From contig NZ_JAMBLS010000006.1 of the NCBI RefSeq assembly GCF_023336905.1, positions 1 to 64,000 on the forward strand: DNA of 64,000 bases. Reading direction: 5' to 3'. How positions within the stretch are numbered: the first letter of the stretch is position 1; the number at the start of each line of letters is the position of its first letter. Origin of the DNA: Bacteroides sp. ET71 (GTDB taxonomy: Bacteria > Bacteroidota > Bacteroidia > Bacteroidales > Bacteroidaceae). Positions 51,870 through 61,733 of the stretch are shown in pieces. Position numbers and translations under genes: made by a program. The notes below the pieces were generated by a model. It made no database searches. It saw only the letters and a list, made by a program, of their open reading frames with translations, and was not told where the DNA came from.

Positions 51870-52904
51870 ATGATAGAGAAAATCGAACAACTGCTGCAAG
51901 AAGTAGACCACCTGCAAGCCTCCAACACCGAGGAATTGGAAGCCCTCCGCATCAAATACCTCAGCAAGAAGGGTGCCATCAACGCGCTGATGGCCGACTT
52001 CCGCCATGTGCCCGCCGACCAGAAAAAGGCCGTCGGCATGCGTCTGAACGAGCTGAAAGACAAAGCCCAAGAAAAGATTGCAGCCCTCAAAGAACAATTT
52101 GAAGCCCAAGACACCGGTTTGGATGACATTGACCTGACCCGTACCGCTTACCCCGTCGGACTGGGCACACGCCATCCACTCAGCATTGTCAAAAACGAAA
52201 TCATCGACATCTTCGCCCGCATGGGTTTTAACATAGCCAATGGCCCTGAAGTGGAAGATGACCTGCATGTGTACACCAAGCTGAATTTCGCCGCCGACCA
52301 TCCGGCCCGCGACATGCAAGACACGTTCTTCGTCAATGTCAACCCGAACGACGTAACCAAGAACATCATCCTTCGCTCACACACCAGTAGCGTACAGGTA
52401 CGCACCATGGAACAAGCCCAACCACCCATCCGCGTCATCTGCCCGGGACGCGTCTATCGCAACGAAGCTATCAGCTATCGTGCCCATTGCTTTTTCCATC
52501 AGGTAGAAGGTTTGTACATAGATAAAGGTGTGACGTTTACTGATTTGAAGCAAGTCTTACTGCTCTTTGCACAAGAAATGTTCGGAAGCGACACCAAGAT
52601 TCGCCTTCGTCCTTCCTACTTCCCATTCACCGAACCAAGTGCAGAAATGGACATCAGTTGCAACATCTGCGGTGGCACAGGCTGCCCGTTCTGTAAGCAG
52701 ACAGGCTGGGTAGAAATATTGGGCTGTGGCATGGTAGACCCCAACGTGCTGGAAGCCTGCGGCATAGACAGCAATGTGTACAGCGGATACGCCTTCGGCA
52801 TGGGCATCGAACGCATCACGAATCTAAAATATCAAGTAAAAGACCTGCGCATGTTCTCGGAAAATGACACCCGCTTCCTCCGCGAATTTGAAGCGGCATA
52901 CTGA
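51870..52904 (+). CDS. pheS: Phenylalanyl-tRNA synthetase alpha subunit
   Basis: Charges tRNA-Phe with its beta partner (pheT is not in this window). 344 residues: an N-terminal coiled coil (about 1-85), then the class II catalytic core with P-V-G-L-G-T-R-H-P-L, F-R-S-H-T-S-S-V-type motif 2 (L-R-S-H-T-S-S-V-Q-V-R-T-M-E), R-V-Y-R-N-E-A-I-S-Y-R-A-H and motif 3 F-G-M-G-I-E-R. An unusual internal C-x-x-C pair, I-C-G-G-T-G-C-P-F-C, lies at about 265-275; many bacterial PheS carry a similar loop with or without the cysteines. Confidence 0.96.
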   Translation: MIEKIEQLLQEVDHLQASNTEELEALRIKYLSKKGAINALMADFRHVPADQKKAVGMRLNELKDKAQEKIAALKEQFEAQDTGLDDIDLTRTAYPVGLGTRHPLSIVKNEIIDIFARMGFNIANGPEVEDDLHVYTKLNFAADHPARDMQDTFFVNVNPNDVTKNIILRSHTSSVQVRTMEQAQPPIRVICPGRVYRNEAISYRAHCFFHQVEGLYIDKGVTFTDLKQVLLLFAQEMFGSDTKIRLRPSYFPFTEPSAEMDISCNICGGTGCPFCKQTGWVEILGCGMVDPNVLEACGIDSNVYSGYAFGMGIERITNLKYQVKDLRMFSENDTRFLREFEAAY

Positions 52905-52914
52905 TTTAATTAAT

Positions 52915-53014
52915 AATTGAGAATTGAGAATTAAGAAATAAGTACGAAGGAAGCCTGCCCCATGCAGCAGCGATGTTTCCTCCACTCCTATTTCTTAATT
53001 CTCAATTCTCAATT
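52915..53014. repeat. 26-bp perfect inverted repeat between pheS and the MFS gene
   Basis: The left arm (52915-52940, beginning AATTGAGAATTGAGAATT) pairs exactly with the right arm (52989-53014) across 48 bases; the loop has a few extra complementary bases. The right arm continues in a further CTCAATT unit and runs up to eight bases before the MFS start codon, so it would place the start next to a very long hairpin. It may also end the pheS transcript. Confidence 0.9.
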
Positions 53015-53022
53015 CTCAATTT

Positions 53023-54219
53023 ATGAAAGACAAACTTATCACCCCCAGCTATTGCTTCATTTTAGCAGCCAATTTTCTACTCTATTTCGGATTTTGGCTA
53101 ATGATGCCGGTGCTCCCATTTTATTTGGCTGAGGTTTTTCAAGCAGACAAAGCGACCATTGGTATTGTCTTGTCGTGCTATACCATTGCTGCACTATGCA
53201 TCCGCCCTTTTTCCGGTTATTTGCTGGACACATTTTCCCGCAAACCACTCTACTTGGCAGCCTATTTCATTTTTACAGCAGTCTTCGGAGGTTACTTAAT
53301 AGCAAGCACATTAACCCTATTCATACTTTTCCGCATTATTCATGGCCTCTCATTCGGCACAGTGACAGTGGGCGGTAATACGATTGTCATCGACATCATG
53401 CCCTCTTCACGACGAGGAGAAGGATTAGGCTATTATGGCTTGGCCAATAACACAGCCATGTCCATCGGCCCCATGGTAGGTTTGTTCATGCACGATGCAG
53501 GAGTCGGATACCCCGTTATATTTTGTTGCTCATTGGGTTCCTGCCTGTTAGGCATGTTATGCGCCTTACTGGTTAAGACACCTTACAAACCTTCTGTCAA
53601 ACGAGATCCAATCTCATTAGACCGTTTTATCCTGGTGAAAGGACTTCCTGCCGGCCTTAGCCTGTTACTATTGTCCATACCCTATGGCATGACTACCAAC
53701 TACGTAGCCATGTACGCCCGGCAAATTAACTTAGATGTGTCCACAGGATTCTTCTTTACATTTATGGCAGTAGGCATGGCCATATCCCGCCTTTTCTCAG
53801 GACGTTTGGTGGACCAAGGCAAAATAACCCAAGTCATTGGTGCCGGTCTCTACCTTGTCATCATCAGTTTTTTTGTATTAGCAGGATGTGTCTATATTAT
53901 CCATTGGAACGCAGAACTTTGCAGTTTATTATTTTTCGGCATTGCATTAATGCTTGGCGTAGGCTTCGGCATTATGTTCCCGGCATACAATACATTATTT
54001 GTCAATCTTGCCCCGAATAAGCAACGTGGAACAGCAACCTCTACCTACTTGACATCATGGGACGTTGGCATCGGTATCGGTATGTTAACAGGAGGATATA
54101 TCGCAGAAATCAGCAGCTTCGACAAAGCTTATCTATTTGGTGCATGCCTCACCATTGTGTCCACTTTCTATTTTCACTTGAAGGTATCCCCTCATTATCA
54201 TAAATATAAAATAAGATGA
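53023..54219 (+). CDS. MFS transporter
   Basis: 398 residues in about 12 helices. The N-terminal half has D-T-F-S-R-K-P-L after helix 2, G-x-x-x-G-P-M-V-G in helix 5 (S-I-G-P-M-V-G-L-F, the antiporter-type motif C) and R-I-I-H-G-L-S-F-G. These features suggest a drug/metabolite:H+ antiporter rather than a sugar symporter; substrate unknown. The start is fixed by the hairpin just upstream; it overlaps nth by four bases (ATGA). Confidence 0.88.
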   Translation: MKDKLITPSYCFILAANFLLYFGFWLMMPVLPFYLAEVFQADKATIGIVLSCYTIAALCIRPFSGYLLDTFSRKPLYLAAYFIFTAVFGGYLIASTLTLFILFRIIHGLSFGTVTVGGNTIVIDIMPSSRRGEGLGYYGLANNTAMSIGPMVGLFMHDAGVGYPVIFCCSLGSCLLGMLCALLVKTPYKPSVKRDPISLDRFILVKGLPAGLSLLLLSIPYGMTTNYVAMYARQINLDVSTGFFFTFMAVGMAISRLFSGRLVDQGKITQVIGAGLYLVIISFFVLAGCVYIIHWNAELCSLLFFGIALMLGVGFGIMFPAYNTLFVNLAPNKQRGTATSTYLTSWDVGIGIGMLTGGYIAEISSFDKAYLFGACLTIVSTFYFHLKVSPHYHKYKIR

Positions 54220-54890
54220 GAAAAAAAGAAAGATACGAAAAGATATTGGCTTGGTTCCGAGAACATATGCCTATTGCCGAAACAGAATTGCATTACGACA
54301 ATCCTTTTCAATTGTTAATTGCTGTTATCCTTTCCGCACAATGCACAGACAAACGAGTAAATATGGTTACGCCAGCCCTTTTCAAAACTTTTCCTACACC
54401 AGAAGCGCTGGCAGTTGCAACACCTGAAGCTGTATTCGAATACATTCATAGTGTTTCCTACCCCAACAACAAAGCCAAGCACTTGGTCGGCATGGCTCGC
54501 ATGCTGCTACAAGATTTCGATGGACAGGTACCTGAACAGATGGAAGACCTATTAAGACTGCCCGGAGTAGGACGAAAGACAGCCAATGTTATTCAATCTG
54601 TTGCTTTCAACAAGGCTGCAATGGCTGTAGATACCCATGTATTCCGTGTCAGCCACCGTTTAGGCTTAGTTTCTGCTCAATGCACAACTCCTTTGAGCGT
54701 AGAAAAAGAACTGGTAAAAAATATTCCTGAAACAGAAATTCCTATTGCCCACCATTGGCTTATCCTGCACGGACGTTACATCTGTCAAGCCAGAACACCT
54801 CAATGTGATAAGTGCGAACTTAAGTTCCTATGCAAATATTACAGTCAAAAGTATAAAGTAAAAGAAGGGACCAATAAAGAAAGCGAATAA
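54216..54890 (+). CDS. nth: Endonuclease III
   Basis: Removes oxidised pyrimidines from DNA and cuts the abasic site. 224 residues with the helix-hairpin-helix L-P-G-V-G-R-K-T-A-N-V-I (catalytic Lys), the catalytic Asp in V-D-T-H-V-F-R-V, and a 4Fe-4S loop C-x6-C-x2-C-x5-C (C-Q-A-R-T-P-Q-C-D-K-C-E-L-K-F-L-C). The start overlaps the MFS stop, so both are translated together although they are functionally unrelated. Confidence 0.96.
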   Translation: MRKKERYEKILAWFREHMPIAETELHYDNPFQLLIAVILSAQCTDKRVNMVTPALFKTFPTPEALAVATPEAVFEYIHSVSYPNNKAKHLVGMARMLLQDFDGQVPEQMEDLLRLPGVGRKTANVIQSVAFNKAAMAVDTHVFRVSHRLGLVSAQCTTPLSVEKELVKNIPETEIPIAHHWLILHGRYICQARTPQCDKCELKFLCKYYSQKYKVKEGTNKESE

Positions 54891-54926
54891 ATAAGATTTT
54901 TTTATATTGAAACAAAGAAAAAATGC

Positions 54927-54934
54927 TAACTTTG
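54927..54934 (+). promoter_or_regulatory. -7 box of pgk
   Basis: TAACTTTG fits TAnnTTTG. A TTGA at 54907-54910 is near the -33 position (17 bases), so the promoter is close to consensus. It gives a leader of about 50 bases. Confidence 0.6.
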
Positions 54935-54992
54935 CGGCAATGAAAGAAGTAAAAGAATTAAAACAACACTTTTAAACTAAAAATATAAGGTT

Positions 54993-56249
54993 ATGACAAT
55001 TGATCAATTCAACTTTGCCGGTAAAAAGGCATTCGTCCGTGTAGATTTTAATGTACCTTTGGACGAAAACTTCAACATCACAGATGATACGCGTATGCGC
55101 GCTGCCCTGCCTACGCTGAAGAAAATCTTAGCCGACGGCGGTAGTATCATCATCGGTTCACACCTTGGCCGCCCGAAAGGCGTAACTGATAAGTTCTCCT
55201 TGAAACATATTTTGAAACATCTGAATGAGCTGCTGGGCGTTGAAGTACAATTTGCCAACGACTGTATGAGCGAAGAAGCCGCAGTAAAAGCTGCAGCTTT
55301 GAAACCAGGTGAAGTTCTGTTGCTGGAAAACCTCCGTTTCTATGCAGAAGAAGAAGGTAAACCTCGTGGTTTAGCAGAAGATGCTACTGATGAAGAAAAA
55401 GCTGCTGCCAAGAAAGCAGTGAAAGAAAGCCAAAAAGAATTTACCAAAAAACTGGCTTCTTATGCAGACTGTTATGTAAATGACGCCTTCGGTACTGCTC
55501 ATCGTGCACACGCTTCTACGGCTTTAATTGCCAAATATTTCGACAAAGACAACAAGATGTTTGGTTATTTGATGGAAAAAGAAGTAAAAGCCGTTGATAA
55601 AGTATTGAACGACATTCATCGTCCATTCACTGCTATCATGGGCGGTTCTAAAGTATCTTCTAAGATTGAAATTATTGAAAACTTACTGAACAAGGTTGAC
55701 AACCTTATTATTGCAGGTGGCATGACATACACCTTTACCAAAGCTATGGGTGGAAACATTGGCCTTTCAATCTGTGAAGACGATAAATTAGATCTGGCTC
55801 TTGACTTGATGAAGAAAGCCAAAGATAAAGGCGTAAATCTTGTTTTAGCCGTAGACGCTAAAGTAGCTGACTCGTTCTCAAACGACGCCAACACGAAATA
55901 CTGCAATGTAAACGAAATCCCTGATGGTTGGGAAGGCCTTGACATAGGCCCGAAGACAGAAGAACTCTTCGCCAATGTTATCAAAGGTTCCAAAACTATT
56001 TTGTGGAACGGTCCTACGGGCGTATTTGAATTCGAAAACTTCACTCACGGCTCTCGCGCAGTTGCAGACGCCATTGTTGAAGCAACAAAGAACGGAGCTT
56101 TCTCACTGGTAGGTGGAGGTGACTCTGTAGCTTGCATCAACAAGTTTGGCTTGGCTGACCAAGTTTCTTATGTTTCTACGGGTGGTGGTGCATTACTTGA
56201 AGCCATAGAAGGAAAGATTCTTCCCGGCATAGCAGCCATCAACGAATAA
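54993..56249 (+). CDS. pgk: Phosphoglycerate kinase
   Basis: Glycolytic enzyme transferring phosphate from 1,3-bisphosphoglycerate to ADP. 418 residues with the N-terminal substrate site [18 protein letters not shown], the R-A-H-A-S-T loop, G-G-S-K-V-S-S-K-I near residue 210 and the nucleotide loop [10 protein letters not shown] short acidic insertion near residues 130-150 ([14 protein letters not shown]) fits Bacteroidales PGK. Strong codon bias as expected of a highly expressed gene. Confidence 0.97.
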   Translation: MTIDQFNFAGKKAFVRVDFNVPLDENFNITDDTRMRAALPTLKKILADGGSIIIGSHLGRPKGVTDKFSLKHILKHLNELLGVEVQFANDCMSEEAAVKAAALKPGEVLLLENLRFYAEEEGKPRGLAEDATDEEKAAAKKAVKESQKEFTKKLASYADCYVNDAFGTAHRAHASTALIAKYFDKDNKMFGYLMEKEVKAVDKVLNDIHRPFTAIMGGSKVSSKIEIIENLLNKVDNLIIAGGMTYTFTKAMGGNIGLSICEDDKLDLALDLMKKAKDKGVNLVLAVDAKVADSFSNDANTKYCNVNEIPDGWEGLDIGPKTEELFANVIKGSKTILWNGPTGVFEFENFTHGSRAVADAIVEATKNGAFSLVGGGDSVACINKFGLADQVSYVSTGGGALLEAIEGKILPGIAAINE

Positions 56250-56270
56250 ACATTAATAACATTTAGCCTC

Positions 56271-56311
56271 AAGGCAATCCGACGGAAACGTACGGGTTGC
56301 CTTTGTTTTTG
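56271..56311 (+). terminator. Rho-independent terminator after pgk
   Basis: AAGGCAATCCG/CGGGTTGCCTT pair (one G-T) around about 11 bases, followed by TGTTTTTG. Confidence 0.85.
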
Positions 56312-56324
56312 CATTTCCACTCTT

Positions 56325-57362
56325 ATGAAAAAAAAACTGATTATATGGCTACTGATATCCATAAACATAGGTAGCACATTATTCGCTCAGGAAACCACAA
56401 ACAATTCCCAAAACTTAGTAAATACGCTGAAAGACAGGTTAACTGTGGAAGGCTATGCTCAAATGGCATATACATACGACGACACAGAGGGAGCCAAAGC
56501 CAACACATTTGAAGTTAAAAGGGCCATTCTAATGGTACGTGGTAGAATCACAGATCAGTGGTCATGCTACTTTTCTTACAATTTCGCCAACACTAGCAAG
56601 ATTCTGGAAGTATATACTGAATATAAATTTCTACCTGAGCTCACAGTACGATTGGGAGAATTTAAAACGATGTTCACTTTTGAAAATCCTATGTCGCCAT
56701 GCAACATGGAACTTATCAACGTTTATTCACAAGCGACAAATTATTTGGCAGGGTATGACAGCAGTGACCCTTTGTACGGTTCTAATGCTGGGCGTGACAT
56801 AGGATTGCTGATATACGGAGACTTATTCGGAAAACTGTTTAATTATAAGTTGGCAGTGATGAACGGGCAAGGCATTAACAAGAAAGACGGCAATAACCAA
56901 AAAGATATTGTAGGAACCTTGATTGCGAATCCTACAAAATGGCTGTCTGTCGGAGGAACTTTTATCAAAGGAACAGGATGCGCCGTAGGTACTTCGGCTA
57001 TAAACCCAGATATTGCTATCGGCGACAACTATGAGCGCAATCGTTGGTCTGCTGGAGCAATGCTAAAATTCAAGCAATTAGATGTCCGTAGCGAATATCT
57101 GCATGGTAAAGACGGCCGGGTACGTAGCGATGGATATTATGCAGTAGCCTCTATACATGTACTTCCGCGCATAGATGTAATAGCTGCGGTTGACTATTTT
57201 AATCGTAATAAAGCCTTACGGGACCGACAGACAAATTATGTGGGCGGATTGCAATGGTGGTTTTACCCCAAGTGCCGTTTGCAAGTGCAATACACCTATC
57301 GAGATCCACATCTACGAGAAGCTTCAAACCTTCTGCAAGCACAAGTCCAAGTACGATTCTGA
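56325..57362 (+). CDS. Outer-membrane porin of the phosphate-selective (OprO/P-like) type
   Basis: 345 residues with a signal peptide ending T-L-F-A-Q and a predicted 16-strand barrel. Typical features are V-K-R-A-I-L-M-V-R-G-R-I-T-D-Q-W, R-L-G-E-F-K-T-M-F, Y-G-S-N-A-G-R-D-I-G and a C-terminal aromatic (V-Q-V-R-F) for Bam-dependent insertion. It is placed by shape with the porin O/P family; anion or phosphate selectivity is not demonstrated. It is 27 bases before the TPR gene, so both may share a transcript. Confidence 0.82.
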   Translation: MKKKLIIWLLISINIGSTLFAQETTNNSQNLVNTLKDRLTVEGYAQMAYTYDDTEGAKANTFEVKRAILMVRGRITDQWSCYFSYNFANTSKILEVYTEYKFLPELTVRLGEFKTMFTFENPMSPCNMELINVYSQATNYLAGYDSSDPLYGSNAGRDIGLLIYGDLFGKLFNYKLAVMNGQGINKKDGNNQKDIVGTLIANPTKWLSVGGTFIKGTGCAVGTSAINPDIAIGDNYERNRWSAGAMLKFKQLDVRSEYLHGKDGRVRSDGYYAVASIHVLPRIDVIAAVDYFNRNKALRDRQTNYVGGLQWWFYPKCRLQVQYTYRDPHLREASNLLQAQVQVRF

Positions 57363-57389
57363 GCCCACTTCCTTTATTTTACCATCATT

Positions 57390-59591
57390 ATGAGCATAAA
57401 CGAGACATCCATCAATAAGCAGTACCAAAACATTATTGATTTGCTGAGGCAAAAACGTTTAAAAGAAGCGTTGAGGCAGACAGAAACACTCATAACGCAA
57501 GGGAATGTCAACCCAGCCTTGACCAACAGACTGGAACAGGACAAAACTTCTTATGAATATATGTTGCAATACATGCGCCAAGGAATGGAAGATCCACAAC
57601 GCAAAGGCATGTATCAGCAATTGTGCGCAGGAGCATGGAACTTAGCAGACTTAATAAGATTAAACCTGTTAGACAAAGACTCAACACATTACTACCATGA
57701 ACTAAGAAGGACACAAACTTATCGGCCATCAGAAATATCAATAAAAGAAACTCTGCATTTGTTGGAAGGAATCTCCGATGATATTGCTCTATTTCGACTG
57801 ACAGCCAACGGCAAGCCATTGCCCAGTGAATTACTGCAAAAACATGACAATAATTGCCGAGACATTTTCCTGGAGACATGGACCAACAGTCGATGGTCGA
57901 AAGAAGAAGAAAACGAAGCAAACTTGTGGCTGGAATCCATATCGCTGCCAAGCATTGATTTATGCATAATGACCAGCGCAGTAACTTTAAGTTTACTAGA
58001 ATGCTTCGATGAAGCAAAATTGCTATGGCTGCTTCAAGCCACGAGGCACAACGAAACAGCACCTGCACAACGAGCATTGGTAGGACTTGCTTTGGCATTG
58101 CTAACTTACGGGAAACGGCTGGAATTGTATCCCAAGATAACACAAGCTTTAACCCTGCATAATGAAGAATACGGATTGGGAATCCAACTAAACCGCATCA
58201 TCATCCAGTTACTCCGAGCACAGGACACGGAAAAAATCAACCGCAAAATGCAGCAAGAGATTCTGCCGGAAATGATGAAAAATGCCGACTTGTTACGCCA
58301 AATGAGGCTCGGAACAGAAGAGACAGAAGAGGAGGACGCCAATCCGGACTGGGCAGAAACTTTCGACCGGATGGGGCTAACAGAAAAGATACAAGAGATG
58401 AACGAACTGCAAATGGAAGGTTCGGACATTTACATGAGCAGTTTTGCGATGTTGAAGAATTATCCTTTCTTCCATGACTTAGTAAACTGGTTTGTTCCTT
58501 TCTATCAGGAACATTCCAGCATAGCCCCTTTGCTGACAGGCACCAACCCGCTAAGCCGCCCTTTGTTGTTTTTGTTAGAATCTGGCTTCTTCTGTAACAG
58601 CGACAAATATTCGTTGGCGTTCATGCTGCAATACTTGCCGCAGGCGCAACGTGACCAGATGGTGACACAACTGACCAACGCGGACATTGACAGGTTGGAA
58701 GAAGAGAACCATGTAAGCCAACTACAAAAGCATGCAGCCCGACCGGAAGTCATCAGCAACCAATATGTGCATGACTTATATAGATTCTTCAAATTAAACC
58801 GAAGGCGCACAGAGTTCCGAGATCCCTTTGCAGAAACCATCCATCCGTATGAATGCGAAATACTACGTACATTGCTGGGAGAGGACAAACAAATGAGGCA
58901 AGTGGCAGACTTCCTGTTTCAAAAAGAGCGGAGAACTGAGGCGTTGCCCATTTACCAAGAACTAACCACACGGATACCGGACGATGCAGAATTGTTTCAG
59001 AAAGTAGGATTCTGCCTGCAGAAAGAAAAAAGATACGATGAGGCCATAAATGCCTACCGCATGGCTGATGTCCTGAAGCCGGACCATGTATGGACCATCC
59101 GGCACCTGGCCACTTGCTATCGGCTTTCACACCAATACGACAAAGCGCTAGAATATTACCTGCACATCGAACAGATTCAGCCCGGCAATGCCACCGTCCT
59201 CTACTATGCCGGAGCCTGCCTGGCTGCGTTAAGCCGATACGAGGAAGCTTTACAGTATTTCTTTCGCCTCGACCTGCAAGAAGAGAACTGCATACGGGCA
59301 TGGAGATCGATTGCCTGGTGTTCTTTGCTCTCCGGCCGCTGGCCGCAAGCAGCCAAATACTACGGGCGCATCCCCGAAGAAGAACGCAATGCAGACGATG
59401 ACCTCAATGCCGGACACACTTCATGGGTATCGGGTGACCTGCCTGCCGCTGTTAAACATTACCGCAAGGCAGCCGCACGATATGGTTCACACGTGCTGTT
59501 CCGCCAAGCATTCGACCGCGACCGCATTGTGCTCGTCGGGCTTGGAATAGATGCAGAAGACATTCCGCTGATGGAAGACCAGGTGTTTTGA
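57390..59591 (+). CDS. Large TPR-repeat protein
   Basis: 733 residues, no signal peptide or membrane segment. The N-terminal 480 residues are helical and unclassified. At about 500-640 there are canonical TPR units: A-L-P-I-Y-Q-E-L-T-T-R-I-P-D-D-A-E-L-F-Q-K-V-G-F-C, Y-D-E-A-I-N-A-Y-R-M-A-D-V-L-K-P-D, Y-D-K-A-L-E-Y-Y-L-H-I. It is a scaffold by inference. Ends five bases from the end of maf, which is convergent, with no room for a terminator between them. Confidence 0.75.
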   Translation: MSINETSINKQYQNIIDLLRQKRLKEALRQTETLITQGNVNPALTNRLEQDKTSYEYMLQYMRQGMEDPQRKGMYQQLCAGAWNLADLIRLNLLDKDSTHYYHELRRTQTYRPSEISIKETLHLLEGISDDIALFRLTANGKPLPSELLQKHDNNCRDIFLETWTNSRWSKEEENEANLWLESISLPSIDLCIMTSAVTLSLLECFDEAKLLWLLQATRHNETAPAQRALVGLALALLTYGKRLELYPKITQALTLHNEEYGLGIQLNRIIIQLLRAQDTEKINRKMQQEILPEMMKNADLLRQMRLGTEETEEEDANPDWAETFDRMGLTEKIQEMNELQMEGSDIYMSSFAMLKNYPFFHDLVNWFVPFYQEHSSIAPLLTGTNPLSRPLLFLLESGFFCNSDKYSLAFMLQYLPQAQRDQMVTQLTNADIDRLEEENHVSQLQKHAARPEVISNQYVHDLYRFFKLNRRRTEFRDPFAETIHPYECEILRTLLGEDKQMRQVADFLFQKERRTEALPIYQELTTRIPDDAELFQKVGFCLQKEKRYDEAINAYRMADVLKPDHVWTIRHLATCYRLSHQYDKALEYYLHIEQIQPGNATVLYYAGACLAALSRYEEALQYFFRLDLQEENCIRAWRSIAWCSLLSGRWPQAAKYYGRIPEEERNADDDLNAGHTSWVSGDLPAAVKHYRKAAARYGSHVLFRQAFDRDRIVLVGLGIDAEDIPLMEDQVF

Positions 59592-59596
59592 CAGGG

Positions 59597-60178
59597 TCAC
59601 ATCAGTTTCAGTTCTTGGTAAAGCCGCTGCATCGGCAGCCCCATGACATTGTAATAACTGCCTTCGATGTATTCGACGCCCACATAACCTATCCACTCCT
59701 GCACGCCATAGGCACCTGCCTTGTCCAAGGGGTGGAAATGCGAAACGTAATACTGTATTTCCTCATCGCTGAGTTGGGCGAAACGCACTCGCGTGCCTAC
59801 GGTAAAACTGCGCTGACGGGCAGAGGTTGTCAGACAAACACCGGTATAGACTTCGTGCGTACGTCCGGACATGTCGCGCAGCATCTGCACAGCTTCCGCC
59901 TCATCGCGAGGCTTGCCCAGCACACGGCGGTCCAACCAAACGATAGTATCGGCCGTAATCATCAGTTCGTCCTTATGCAAGTAGGTGCGATAGGCTTCTG
60001 CCTTCTTACGGGCAATATACAAGGGGATATGGCTGCCTTCCAGCGAATCCGGGTACGACTCGTCGATGCCCGGCAGCGTTCGAACTTCGAAATCAAGCCC
60101 CAAACCGGCCAGGAGTTCCCGGCGACGGGGAGAATTAGAGGCCAAAATAATGTGGTATTCTTTCAGATTGTCAAGCAT
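59597..60178 (-). CDS. maf: Maf-family nucleotide pyrophosphatase
   Basis: House-cleaning hydrolase of modified NTPs (dTTP/UTP type). 193 residues from the Met at 60178 (M-L-D-N-L-K-E-Y); a Met three codons earlier is possible. Signatures: I-I-L-A-S-N-S-P-R-R-R-E-L-L and I-T-A-D-T-I-V-W-L-D-R-R-V-L-G-K-P. C-terminal G-A-Y-G-V-Q-E-W-I-G-Y agrees with the YhdE/Maf dTTPase group. Convergent with the TPR gene. Confidence 0.93.
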   Translation of the reverse strand: MLDNLKEYHIILASNSPRRRELLAGLGLDFEVRTLPGIDESYPDSLEGSHIPLYIARKKAEAYRTYLHKDELMITADTIVWLDRRVLGKPRDEAEAVQMLRDMSGRTHEVYTGVCLTTSARQRSFTVGTRVRFAQLSDEEIQYYVSHFHPLDKAGAYGVQEWIGYVGVEYIEGSYYNVMGLPMQRLYQELKLM

Positions 60179-60227
60179 ATTGTTCAAAATAACTCATCAG
60201 ATTCGATTTATTGAAATGTAAGGTAAG

Positions 60228-60262
60228 CCACAGATAACACAGATTGTAAGGCAACCCCGACA
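60228..60262. repeat. Short CCACAGATAACACAGAT repeat
   Basis: A single copy of the CCACAGATnACACnGAT motif stands between maf and the kdsC-like gene, unrelated in position to the fructan locus. It indicates a genome-wide repeat family rather than a local duplication. Confidence 0.5.
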
Positions 60263-60329
60263 ATACTTTTCCAGCTTTCACGAGAGACAGCCATCGCAAG
60301 ATTCCAGACATTTGGGCAAGGGGTGGCGT

Positions 60330-60860
60330 TTACCAGCCAAAAGCCTTATCGTCTGCCAGCCACAAACCTTTTGCCTTCATCACCTGCTCTATCAAATCGC
60401 GTCCGCAACCATGCCCGCCATCAGCATGAGATATGTACGTGCAGGCCGACCTAACTTCGGGGGCGGCATCACGAGGGCAGGCGGACAAGCCGCAGGCATG
60501 CAACACCTGCAAGTCGGGAACGTCGTCGCCCATATATGCAATCTCCTCGTCCGCCAACCCGTAACGAGCGCGGAAGTCATCGTAATCCTTCAATTTGACG
60601 GCAGACCCCAGGTAAATATCTTTTGGCGCGACGCCCAACGAAAGGAAACGACGGCGGACAGCCTCTGCACGCCCCCCGGTGATGATGGCGACATGCAATC
60701 CTTGCCGGACAGCCAACTGCAAGGCATAGCCGTCTTTAATGTTGACCGTACGCAAAGGTTCTCCCTCACTGTTCATGGGAACAACCGTGGCGCTCAGCAC
60801 ACCGTCCACATCAAAGGCCAACGCGCGAATCTTCGACAAGTCGTAATTAATAGTACTCAT
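60330..60860 (-). CDS. kdsC: KdsC-type HAD phosphatase
   Basis: 3-deoxy-D-manno-octulosonate 8-phosphate phosphatase of lipopolysaccharide core synthesis. 176 residues from the Met at 60860. HAD motifs are A-F-D-V-D-G-V-L-S (nucleophile Asp), I-T-G-G-R, and D-D-V-P-D-L. There is no cap domain, as expected for KdsC. The C-terminal A-K-G-L-W-L-A is usual. Part of a minus-strand cluster of maf, kdsC and the DUF2520 gene. Confidence 0.88.
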   Translation of the reverse strand: MSTINYDLSKIRALAFDVDGVLSATVVPMNSEGEPLRTVNIKDGYALQLAVRQGLHVAIITGGRAEAVRRRFLSLGVAPKDIYLGSAVKLKDYDDFRARYGLADEEIAYMGDDVPDLQVLHACGLSACPRDAAPEVRSACTYISHADGGHGCGRDLIEQVMKAKGLWLADDKAFGW

Positions 60861-60908
60861 ACATATTAAAATTAAACATACAAAAATCAAGGCTGCTCAA
60901 TCCTCCGG

Positions 60909-61733
60909 TTACCCCGCTTTCAGGCTTTCCGTTTTCGCGGCCTGGCGGCGGGAAATCCCCTCACTCATACGCCGGTACAAATCCTGCAAATTCGGGATGT
61001 CGGCCAACAGGCGTAAATGCTCCTCCATGACCATCGCATCGCCCCGTGCAGCAGGCCCAGTCTGAGCATCCTCCGGAGTCATCGCATGCACCTTACGCGC
61101 AGTTTCGTCAATAAGAGGCAGCAATGCACTGAAAGGCAAGCCGTGATTGGACAACAAATCGGAAGCCAACGTATAGAGATAATTACTGAAATTGCAGGCC
61201 AGCACGGCAGCCAAATGCAGATAACGTCGCTGCTCGGAAGAAGCTAGATAGACATCGTGGCTCAAAGCCGAGGCTACAGCCCGTAGAAAGTCGGCACATT
61301 CCGCATCGCATCCCTCTATGAAAACAGGCAAATGAGTAAAATCCACCTCACACTCCTTGCTAAAGGTCTGCATCGGATAAAACACGCCGTACTTGGACAC
61401 ATGACCTTCCCACACATCCATACCGACACTTCCCGCCGTATGCACCCACAAGCTGGATTCACGATTCTCTGTCAACAACGGAATCAAACGTGGAAACACA
61501 TCGTCCGGCAAAGACACGACATACATCCCCGCCCGCGACTGCAAGGCAGCGAACGAAGTCACAGCCTCCGCCTCGACCTGCTGTGCCAATTCCAAAGCAG
61601 CTGCCTCCGTGCGGCTATATACTTGCATGATGCGGAAACCTTTACGATAAAAAGCCTTGGCCAGATTGGTGGCCAGCCGTCCTGCTCCCACCATGACGAT
61701 GGAAGTATCCTCTATGCTGCGTTTCATACTCAT
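60909..61733 (-). CDS. DUF2520-type Rossmann-fold protein
   Basis: About 274 residues from the ATG at 61733, which shares one base with the preceding stop (TGATG); the Met two codons later (61727) is also possible. The N-terminal NAD(P) fold has M-V-G-A-G-R-L-A-T-N-L-A-K-A-F. The middle has V-H-T-A-G-S-V-G-M-D-V, and the helical C-terminal part contains A-A-V-L-A-C-N-F-S-N-Y-L-Y. This matches the ketopantoate-reductase-like DUF2520 family; the reaction is unknown. Confidence 0.85.
   Translation of the reverse strand: MSMKRSIEDTSIVMVGAGRLATNLAKAFYRKGFRIMQVYSRTEAAALELAQQVEAEAVTSFAALQSRAGMYVVSLPDDVFPRLIPLLTENRESSLWVHTAGSVGMDVWEGHVSKYGVFYPMQTFSKECEVDFTHLPVFIEGCDAECADFLRAVASALSHDVYLASSEQRRYLHLAAVLACNFSNYLYTLASDLLSNHGLPFSALLPLIDETARKVHAMTPEDAQTGPAARGDAMVMEEHLRLLADIPNLQDLYRRMSEGISRRQAAKTESLKAG

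Noticed and set aside
59589-59600. A terminator between the convergent TPR and maf genes
   Set aside because: Only five bases separate the stops and no hairpin is visible; transcripts probably overlap.
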